A stretch of 27,052 bases of DNA from JAAYKM01 sp964408155. GTDB lineage: Bacteria; Desulfobacterota; Syntrophia; Syntrophales; JAAYKM01. Both the position numbers and the translations under genes were made by a program. Shown in pieces: positions 1 through 5,779 of this stretch. The DNA lies in contig CAYOYJ010000012.1 of assembly GCA_964408155.1 (NCBI GenBank), positions 1 to 27,052 of the forward strand. Reading direction: 5' to 3'. The notes below the pieces were generated by a model that did not search any database, had not been told where the DNA came from, and was given only the letters and a program-made list of their open reading frames with translations. Every line of letters starts with the position of its first letter. Within the stretch, counting starts at the first letter, position 1.

Positions 1-944
1 TGGACGCCCTGAAAGGAAATATCGAACGCCGGGCAGCTGAACTGGTACAGTCGGAAGCTCGCCTGAACGAGCGCATCAGGAAGGCCGGTTTTGCCGACGA
101 GACCGACTTTCGCCTGTCTTGCCTGGATGAAACCGAGAGGGAGACGCTTGCGGAACGCGAAGCATCCCTCCTCGGGGAAAAAACCGCGCTCGATGCACGC
201 CGGAAGGATCGAACAGAGGCGCTGTCCGCCGAACGGGGAAAAGCACTGATCGAGCTGTCGGAAGGGGCTGCCCAAGCTCTCAAGGAAAACATCGATGCTT
301 GCGATGCGGATCTGAAACAGGTCCGGCATGACATCGGTGCCATGACACAGCGCCTGGATGAAAACAAAAAACAAAGAGAGAAGCAGAAGGAACGGCTCAA
401 CGGGATCGAAGCCCAGAAAAAAGAATGCGCCCGCTGGGACGACCTGCATGATCTCATCGGCTCGGCGGACGGGAAGAAATTCCGGAACTTTGCCCAAGGT
501 TTGACGTTCGACATGATGACCCGGTACGCAAACCGGCAGCTCGGGAAAATGACCGACCGTTATCTGCTCGTGCGGGATTCATCGCAACCTCTGGAATTGA
601 ATGTCATCGACAACTACCAGGCCGGTGAAATCCGTTCCACCAAAAATCTCTCCGGCGGCGAAAGTTTCATCGTCAGCCTGGCGCTGGCGCTCGGTCTTTC
701 CCATATGGCAAGCCGGAATGTGCGAGTTGATTCGCTCTTCCTGGATGAAGGATTCGGGACGCTGGACGAAGACGCCCTCGAAACGGCGCTGGAAACGCTT
801 GCCGGACTCCACCAGGACGGCAAGCTGATCGGTGTGATCTCCCATGTGCCGGCCTTCAAAGAACGCATTCCCACGCAGATTCAGGTCATTCCGGAAGCAG
901 GCGGCTGCAGCCGTCTGCTCGGCCCGGGGTGCCGGAAAATTTAA
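1..944 (+). CDS. sbcC: Exonuclease SbcC, C-terminal part (5' end outside window)
   Basis: This is the C-terminal 313 residues of the large ATPase subunit of the SbcCD (Rad50/Mre11-like) nuclease, which processes hairpins and blocked DNA ends. The reading frame is open from base 3 with no start in view. The first ~150 residues are charged and heptad-like (many E, K, R, A, L), as expected for the returning arm of the SMC-like coiled coil. The ABC signature LSGGES lies at bases 648-665. It is followed by the Walker B segment VDSLFLDEGFGTLDED and the switch histidine in VISHV, all in the usual order. The Walker A end and the zinc hook lie upstream of the window. sbcD would be expected upstream but cannot be seen. 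The last ~15 residues (after IQVIPEAGG) are not conserved family sequence. Identification rests on motifs and is secure. Confidence 0.93.
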   Translation, partial: DALKGNIERRAAELVQSEARLNERIRKAGFADETDFRLSCLDETERETLAEREASLLGEKTALDARRKDRTEALSAERGKALIELSEGAAQALKENIDACDADLKQVRHDIGAMTQRLDENKKQREKQKERLNGIEAQKKECARWDDLHDLIGSADGKKFRNFAQGLTFDMMTRYANRQLGKMTDRYLLVRDSSQPLELNVIDNYQAGEIRSTKNLSGGESFIVSLALALGLSHMASRNVRVDSLFLDEGFGTLDEDALETALETLAGLHQDGKLIGVISHVPAFKERIPTQIQVIPEAGGCSRLLGPGCRKI

Positions 945-1044
945 ATCCGGAAGAAATGGGGCCAGGTCTATTTTCTTGACTTGCCTATTTCTCCTTGGGA
1001 GGAACTTGCTTCCCAATCGCCTTCCACTTCTGTCTTCTCCCAAT
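945..1044. other. Intergenic remnant between sbcC and the purF 3' fragment
   Basis: No gene is visible here. The stretch carries AATGGGGCCAGGTCTATTTT followed by CTTGAC, which resembles from memory short dispersed sequences often seen beside REP-associated tyrosine transposases. It then becomes pyrimidine-rich (1021-1044), similar to the pyrimidine-rich tract just outside the intact purF stop at about 2855-2893. It probably belongs to the same insertion or duplication history as the flanking purF fragment. Low confidence. Confidence 0.25.
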
Positions 1045-1145
1045 CTATTTTTTAAAACACAGTTTTTCCAAGTTCTCCGGCGGGGCGATGGGTTAGTCGC
1101 CGGTGTAGCAGGACAGGCAGAACTGGTCGGCGGGCAGCGTGGTGA
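1045..1145 (-). pseudogene. Decayed duplicate of the purF 3' end
   Basis: Read on the minus strand, bases 1137-1045 encode LPADQFCLSCYTGD, a stop, then PIAPPENLEKLCFKK and a TAG stop. The intact purF at 2894-4339 ends LADQFCLSCYTGD-Y-PLVPPENLEKLYFEK-TAG. The two copies align without gaps at a fixed offset of 1849 bases from 1045 to about 1140. By eye identity is about 80 percent, including a 30-base perfect block (1103-1132 versus 2952-2981). The tyrosine codon TAC has become TAA, so this copy is dead. Homology stops near 1145, so only about the last 30 codons and the stop are present. Both copies are in the same orientation and bracket the AbiE genes. Confidence 0.88.
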
Positions 1146-1172
1146 TAACGAGACAGAGAAGACAAAATGTTG

Positions 1173-1201
1173 TTGACTTTCTCCAGAAAGTACAGTTAAT
1201 T
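1173..1201 (+). promoter_or_regulatory. Putative abiE promoter with embedded inverted repeat
   Basis: TTGACT (1173-1178), a 17-base spacer and TTAATT (1196-1201) form a plausible sigma70 promoter with a good -35 and a weak -10. A perfect 7-base inverted repeat, ACTTTCT-CC-AGAAAGT (1176-1191), overlaps the -35 and the spacer. AbiEi antitoxins of characterised systems bind inverted repeats in their own promoter and autorepress, so this repeat is the natural operator candidate. The ribosome site TGGAGGT follows at 1211-1217. Confidence 0.5.
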
Positions 1202-1220
1202 GATACTTACTGGAGGTAAT

Positions 1221-1820
1221 ATGCCAAAGAATCACTTGGTATTGATGGAGGCACTGCGGGACTACGCCTCACCGAAGGCCCGCCTGACCCGGATGATCAA
1301 GTCAGGCGAGGTGATTCAGGTGCGCCGGGGAATCTACATGGATGCCCAGGAAACCGGCTATTCTCTGAAAAGCCTCGCGGCCGTCATCTACGGTCCGTCT
1401 TACATCTCCTTCGAATACGCCCTGTCCCATTACGGACTGATTCCGGAACGGGTGCCGGCTGTCACGTCGGCGTCTTACAATAAAAACAAGGATCGCCGCT
1501 TTCACACGCCCCTGGGTGATTTTTATTACTACTATCTGCCGGTCACGGTCTTTCCCTACGGCGTTGTGCTGGGATCGGAAAACGGCCAGAACTATCTTAT
1601 GGCCACCGCGGAGAAGGCACTTTGCGATACCCTCTACAAGATGCGGGGCATCGACAGCGTTAAAGCCCTTCAGGTGTTGTTGTTTGAAGACTGGCGGATG
1701 GAACGCGAGGCCGTCCTTTCTCTGGGAAGGGAAAGCATCTTTTTTCTGGCCCCGCTGTACAGAAAGCATATTTTCCGGCTCCTTCTGAAATGGCTGGAAA
1801 GCGAGGTCAATCATGCATAG
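1221..1820 (+). CDS. abiEi: AbiEi-type antitoxin / transcriptional autorepressor
   Basis: A 199-residue protein of the type IV toxin-antitoxin AbiEi family, expected to neutralise the adjacent nucleotidyltransferase toxin and to repress its own promoter. The N-terminal ~45 residues (ASPKARLTRMIKSGEVIQVRRGIY) match the winged-helix domain of this family, ending in the typical RRGIY turn. The middle (SYISFEYALSHYGLIPE and later ATAEKALCDTLY) matches the conserved antitoxin core. The start at 1221 is chosen because TGGAGGT sits 4 bases upstream. An earlier TTG at 1200 lies within the putative -10 and is unlikely. The stop overlaps the toxin start by 8 bases, which implies translational coupling. 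The neighbourhood, between purF duplications, suggests acquired DNA. Confidence 0.88.
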   Translation: MPKNHLVLMEALRDYASPKARLTRMIKSGEVIQVRRGIYMDAQETGYSLKSLAAVIYGPSYISFEYALSHYGLIPERVPAVTSASYNKNKDRRFHTPLGDFYYYYLPVTVFPYGVVLGSENGQNYLMATAEKALCDTLYKMRGIDSVKALQVLLFEDWRMEREAVLSLGRESIFFLAPLYRKHIFRLLLKWLESEVNHA

Positions 1821-2700
1821 CGCCATCCAGGACATGCTCAAAGCGTATGATTGCCGGACCACCGATGACTACCGTCACGCCCTGAATGAAATCGTCCAGG
1901 AGATTGCGCTTTTGGGACTTTACCGCGGTGGTTTTTTCAACCACGCCGCTTTTTACGGGGGAACGGCCCTGCGCATCTTTTACGGCCTGGATCGTTTTTC
2001 CGAAGACCTGGATTTTTCGCTCCTGAAGAGTGATCCGGCTTTTGATCTGTCGTCTTTCACACCGGTTGTGCAGGACGAACTGGGCGCCTACGGTCTGGAG
2101 ATGACGGTCACGGAAAAAATCAAACAGAATGATTCCCCGGTCAAATCGCCCTTCATCAAGGGTGGAACGCAGATTCATCTGCTCAAGATCGCGTCGGTTC
2201 AGCCGCCAGTGACCGGTATCCACCCCGCGGAGCAAATCCGGGTGAAGCTGGAAGTGGATACCCAACCGCCGGGCGGCGCGACCTTTGAAATGAAGTATCA
2301 GTTGCGTCCTGTGCCTTATTCGGTGCGCCTGCACTCGCTACCGTCGCTTTTCGCCGGGAAAGTACACGCCCTGCTCTGCCGGTCATGGAAAACGCGAGTC
2401 AAGGGACGCGATTTTTACGATTATGTCTGGTTCTTGTCCAAATCTATTCCGGTGGATCTCGCACACTTGAACGAGAGGATGAAACAGACCGGACACCTCC
2501 CCCCTGATGCGGCGTTGAACGAACGGGAGTTGAAGAGCCTTTTAAAAAACCGGTTTGCGGCGGTTGATTTCGATCAAGCCAGGAAAGACGTGTTGCCCTT
2601 CATCAAAAATCCCGAAGTCGTTACTCTCTGGTCGGCAGAATTTTTTCCCGCGATTACGGACGACAAATTGAAAACGGCAGAGTCTAAAGTGCATGCCTGA
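1813..2700 (+). CDS. abiEii: AbiEii-type nucleotidyltransferase toxin
   Basis: A 295-residue protein of the AbiEii/AbiGii family, DNA polymerase beta-like nucleotidyltransferases that act as toxins in type IV toxin-antitoxin and phage abortive-infection systems. The catalytic head is visible: GGTALR at residues 49-54, then RFSEDLDFSL with the metal-binding aspartates D65 and D67. The family motif KGRDFYDYVWFLS is present near residue 200. Full length and all catalytic residues suggest an active toxin. The ATG lies 8 bases inside the end of the antitoxin gene, the usual AbiE arrangement. The RNA substrate (in studied relatives, tRNA acceptor ends for MenT-like enzymes) cannot be predicted. After the stop there is no clear terminator before the repeat element at 2761. 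Confidence 0.9.
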   Translation: MHSAIQDMLKAYDCRTTDDYRHALNEIVQEIALLGLYRGGFFNHAAFYGGTALRIFYGLDRFSEDLDFSLLKSDPAFDLSSFTPVVQDELGAYGLEMTVTEKIKQNDSPVKSPFIKGGTQIHLLKIASVQPPVTGIHPAEQIRVKLEVDTQPPGGATFEMKYQLRPVPYSVRLHSLPSLFAGKVHALLCRSWKTRVKGRDFYDYVWFLSKSIPVDLAHLNERMKQTGHLPPDAALNERELKSLLKNRFAAVDFDQARKDVLPFIKNPEVVTLWSAEFFPAITDDKLKTAESKVHA

Positions 2701-2760
2701 CGGTGAGACTGTGCCGCAATTAGACGAAAATGTATTTTCCCAAAGAATGATTCTGACATT

Positions 2761-2839
2761 GTAGGGGCAGGGCTTGCCCCTGCCCTAGTGGTATGTGAAT
2801 AATCGGCCCATCAAGGGCAACCGCAAGGGTTGCCCCTAC
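2761..2839. repeat. Short palindromic MITE/REP-like element
   Basis: The 79-base unit begins GTAGGGGCA and ends TGCCCCTAC, a perfect 9-base terminal inverted repeat. Each half is itself a hairpin: GGGCAGGG-CTTGC-CCCTGCCC on the left and GGGCAACC-GCAA-GGGTTGCCC on the right. No coding capacity is seen. This is the form of a non-autonomous palindromic repeat that normally occurs in many copies. It could also act as a bidirectional terminator between the convergent abiEii and purF. Confidence 0.7.
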
Positions 2840-2854
2840 GGTGGGTTCTGTCCT

Positions 2855-2893
2855 TCTATCTTCCGACTTCTATCTTCTGCGCTCTGCTCCCCC
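2855..2893. other. Pyrimidine-rich tract after the purF stop
   Basis: A tract built from CTTCTATCTTC-like units lies immediately beyond the purF stop (on the minus strand, a run of GAAGATAGAAG-like units). A similar tract lies at 1021-1044 beyond the decayed purF copy, so the duplication probably included some 3' flanking sequence. No function is evident. Confidence 0.4.
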
Positions 2894-4339
2894 CTACTTC
2901 TCAAAATACAGCTTTTCCAGGTTCTCCGGCGGGACCAGAGGGTAATCTCCTGTGTAGCAGGACAGGCAGAACTGGTCGGCGAGCATGCCGGTGGCGGCCA
3001 CCATCCCCTCGACGCTTAGATAATGCAGGGACTCCAGACCAATGAAACGGGCAATCGCGCTGGCATCCCCCTCCTGGGCGGCAATCAATTCGCCCTTGGA
3101 GGAAAAGTCGATGCCGTAGGGACAGGGGAAACGCGTCGGGGGGCAACTGACGGCCATGTGGATTTCCTTCGCTCCGTTTTCCCGAAGATTCCGCACGCGG
3201 TTGCGGCTGGTCGTGCCTCGGATGATGGAGTCCTCCACGATAAGCACCCGTTTCCCCTTAAGCAGAGGCCGCACGGGATTCAGTTTCACCCGGACGCCAA
3301 AATCCCGCATGATCTGGGTGGGCTGAATGAAGGTCCGGCCCACGTAGTGGTTGCGAATCATCCCCATTTCAAAGGGAAGGCCACTTTCCTCGGCGTAACC
3401 CAGGGCCGCATAATTGCCCGAGTCCGGAAACGGCATGACCATATCCACATCGGGCCGGTACTCCTTGGCCAGACAGTGTCCCAGGCGCTTGCGGCACAGA
3501 TAGACGTTCTCCCCGAATACCTGGCTGTCCGGACGGGCAAAATAGATCAATTCAAAGATACACCGGCAGCGCTTCATCGGGGGAAAAGGACTGATACTGC
3601 GGAGCCCTGCCTCGTCAATGATCACGATTTCCCCCGGTTCGATATCCCGCAGGCACTGGGCGCCGATGAGGTCAAAGGCGCAGGTCTCGGACGCGATGAC
3701 CCATCCGTGGTTGTTGAGCCGTCCCAGAGATAACGGTCGAAAACCCTGCGGATCACGGGCGGCGATCACCTTGTCTTTGGTCAGCATGACGACACTGTAA
3801 GCACCCTGAACTCTTGAAAGGGCATGGACCAGGGCATCCTCAAAGCTGTCCTTCAGTTTCGGGGCCATCAGATGGATGATGACTTCACTGTCCATGGTGG
3901 ACTGGAAAATGGAGCCCCGGTCTTCCAGCCCGGACCGCAATTTCTGGGCGTTGATGAGATTGCCGTTGTGGGCGAGGGCATAATATTCGTCGGCATGGTG
4001 AACCAGGAACGGCTGGGCGTTGGAAATCACGGAAGAACCCGTCGTGGAATAGCGGACATGGCCGATCGCCATGGTTCCGGGCAGTTGCGCCAGGTTTTCT
4101 TCCCGGAACACCTCGGAGACCAGTCCCATCCCCTTGCGCTCCAGGATCTGGCAGCCATCCGCAACGGCAATTCCGGCGCTTTCCTGCCCACGATGCTGGA
4201 GGGCAAACAGACCGAAAAACGTTAATCTGGCCGCTTCCTCGTGTCCATAAACGGCAAAAGCCCCGCAGGCATCTCGGGGTTTTCCGTCGGTCGGCAAGCT
4301 TACACTCACAACTTCCTCATCGTTTTTGTCCCTGCTCAT
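2894..4339 (-). CDS. purF: Amidophosphoribosyltransferase (PurF)
   Basis: A 481-residue enzyme for the first committed step of purine synthesis: PRPP plus glutamine to phosphoribosylamine. With the start at 4339 the propeptide is 24 residues. The nucleophile is Cys25 in DACGAFAVYG, followed by the glutaminase motif LQHRGQESAGI. The PRPP loop VEDSIIRGTT lies in the C-terminal phosphoribosyltransferase domain. The C-terminal CLSCYTGDYP is typical of the FeS/propeptide-containing PurF class. The start is fixed by an ATGA overlap with the upstream carB remnant (ATG 4339-4337, TGA 4338-4336) and by AAAGGAAA 5 bases before the ATG. A longer reading from 4396 would run deep into carB and is not preferred. 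The gene is intact although its operon partner is broken. Confidence 0.96.
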   Translation of the reverse strand: MSRDKNDEEVVSVSLPTDGKPRDACGAFAVYGHEEAARLTFFGLFALQHRGQESAGIAVADGCQILERKGMGLVSEVFREENLAQLPGTMAIGHVRYSTTGSSVISNAQPFLVHHADEYYALAHNGNLINAQKLRSGLEDRGSIFQSTMDSEVIIHLMAPKLKDSFEDALVHALSRVQGAYSVVMLTKDKVIAARDPQGFRPLSLGRLNNHGWVIASETCAFDLIGAQCLRDIEPGEIVIIDEAGLRSISPFPPMKRCRCIFELIYFARPDSQVFGENVYLCRKRLGHCLAKEYRPDVDMVMPFPDSGNYAALGYAEESGLPFEMGMIRNHYVGRTFIQPTQIMRDFGVRVKLNPVRPLLKGKRVLIVEDSIIRGTTSRNRVRNLRENGAKEIHMAVSCPPTRFPCPYGIDFSSKGELIAAQEGDASAIARFIGLESLHYLSVEGMVAATGMLADQFCLSCYTGDYPLVPPENLEKLYFEK

Positions 4340-5235
4340 AAATTTCCTTTGTTCGGCATGGCCCGGTGATAATCCTGGAGGGGCGTCACCGTCCACTCCT
4401 TCTGTTTCAAGGCCATGACGGCCTCACTCAGGGCCCGCGCTCCCGAGAGGGTGGTCGTGTAGAGAATATTGTAGACCAGCGCTCCCCGGCGGATATGATA
4501 GGCGTCCCGGCTCGATTTCCGGCCGACGCTCGTATTGATGATGATCTGAATGTCCCCGTTCTTGATGCGGTCGATGACGTTGGGCCGCCCTTCACTGACT
4601 TTCAGGATGGTTTCCAGGGGAATACCCTGCTCATACAGGTACGTCGCCGTGCCACGCGTGGCCACGATCGTAAAACCCATTTCATGAAAACTTCGCATCA
4701 CCGGAACAATCCGCGCCTTATGATCGTCGTGGACGCTGACAAAAACCCGCCCCTCAAGGGGCACTTTAAAGCCGACCGCCATCTGCGATTTGGCAAAGTC
4801 CACGCCGAAGGACTCGTCAATACCCATGACCTCGCCCGTCGATTTCATTTCCGGCCCCAGGAGGATATCGACATTGGGAAAGCGGTTGAACGGAAAGACC
4901 GCTTCCTTGACGGAAATATGCCGTGGCTGAATGGTCCCGGTGAATTGAAGCTCTTTCAGGGTCTGTCCCAGCATGACCCATGTCGACATCTTCGCCAGGG
5001 GTTTGCCGATGGCCTTGCTGACGAATGGAACCGTCCGGGACGCCCGGGGATTGACTTCCAGGACATAAAGCACGCCGTCTTTGACGGCGTACCGGATGTT
5101 CATAAGCCCCACAACGCCGATTTCCCTGGCGATCCGCTTCGTCTGTTCGTCAATGGTTTCAAGGAGTTCCCTGGAAAGAGTCATGGGCGGCAGCACACAG
5201 GCGCTGTCACCGGAATGGATACCCGCTTCCTCAGA
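4336..5235 (-). pseudogene. carB: 5'-truncated carB, carbamoyl-phosphate synthase large subunit C-terminal ~300 residues
   Basis: The recognisable sequence starts at EEAGIHSGDSACVLPP (about 5232), which lies in the middle of the second ATP-grasp domain of CarB. It continues through VLEVNPRASRTVPF and the C-terminal allosteric methylglyoxal-synthase-like domain (TRGTATYLYEQGIPLE, then a normal C-terminus). A complete CarB is about 1070 residues, so roughly the first 70 percent is missing. The reading frame stays open to an ATG at 5283, but those 17 residues (ending CCNKRSTFS) are not CarB and derive from the junction DNA. Without the first synthetase domain the product cannot make carbamoyl phosphate. 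The remnant is uninterrupted by stops and overlaps the purF start, so it may still serve as a translated leader for purF. Confidence 0.9.
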
Positions 5236-5302
5236 AAAAGTAGATCGCTTATTACAGCATTGAACGTCTATGGTCAATTTCAATTTCAGCTACCGGCAAG
5301 CT

Positions 5303-5577
5303 TTATAACGGAAATAAATTCAGCGCCTTTGCCGACTGTGACGTGATATATTGCGCCACTGCACCACCCGGGCAACTGCATACCTTGGCGGAATCACCAC
5401 CAGCGTATGAACGTGGATGTTCACATCCTCGATATCGGAGCCCAATTCCCAAAGGTGAGTGAATGACTTTTCCCCGTACTCCTTTACTCCCTCAACGAAA
5501 TCTTTTCTCCGATATCGGGGGATCCGGACGATGCGGCATTCTGTTTTATAAATTGCGGAAGCTCTTTCTAAACTCAC
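5303..5577 (-). mobile_element. Degenerate IS200-type (Y1/HUH) transposase fragment
   Basis: The minus strand from 5577 encodes about 78 residues resembling the N-terminus of IS200/IS605 TnpA. IYKTECRIVRIPRYRRKDF matches the usual HKTKYHIVWIPKYRRK opening. DVNIHVHTLVVIPPRYAVARVVQ contains the HUH motif (HVH). Near 5360 the frame shifts; the other frame continues QYITSQSAKALNLFPL and then stops at 5303. The normal continuation with the catalytic tyrosine is missing. The element is therefore both frameshifted and 3'-truncated and cannot transpose by itself. Its broken end faces the carB break about 70 bases away, so it is a likely party to the event that removed the carB 5' region. Confidence 0.8.
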
Positions 5578-5668
5578 CGCACCTTTCTTATCAGAAGACG
5601 CCTTGTCCGGGCAGACGCTGCATCTCCAAGCAGGAGTCTGGAGTTTTTATGCGGATAAATAGAAAATC

Positions 5669-5734
5669 TTGACCGGATAGGGAGTTATATAAATATTTTT
5701 TTTCTGCTATAGTTGTGCGCCCGATTGACATCGG
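5669..5734 (+). promoter_or_regulatory. Putative glnN promoter region with small palindrome
   Basis: Two promoter readings are possible. TTGACC (5669-5674) with AATATT 17 bases on is one. The near-consensus -10 TATAGT (5708-5713), with the weak TTATAT 17 bases upstream, is the other. A perfect inverted repeat CCGAT-TGAC-ATCGG (5721-5734) falls where transcription from the second would begin, a position suited to a repressor. The AT-rich run 5685-5703 is consistent with a promoter. Nothing else is recognised in 5578-5779. Confidence 0.35.
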
Positions 5735-5779
5735 ATCTCATCCCAGTCAGAAATGAGAAAGATTGAAGAGGATAAAACC

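Noticed and set aside
579..1235. Long open frame on the minus strand across the sbcC 3' end
   Set aside because: It is a shadow of sbcC and the purF fragment in other frames; its composition (P/R/T-rich) and lack of any family pattern argue against a gene.
4342..4396. Longer PurF starting at 4396
   Set aside because: The ATGA overlap and AAAGGAAA site support 4339, and the extra 19 residues are only the other frame of carB.
4336..5283. carB fragment as a naturally split CPSase subunit (as in some thermophiles and archaea)
   Set aside because: Split forms break between the two synthetase halves and leave a ~500-residue C-terminal protein. Here homology starts in the middle of an ATP-grasp domain and is preceded by unrelated residues, so truncation fits better.
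5578..5779. Sigma54 (-24/-12) promoter for glnN
   Set aside because: No GG-N10-GC pair with proper flanks was found; sigma70-like hexamers are the only candidates.
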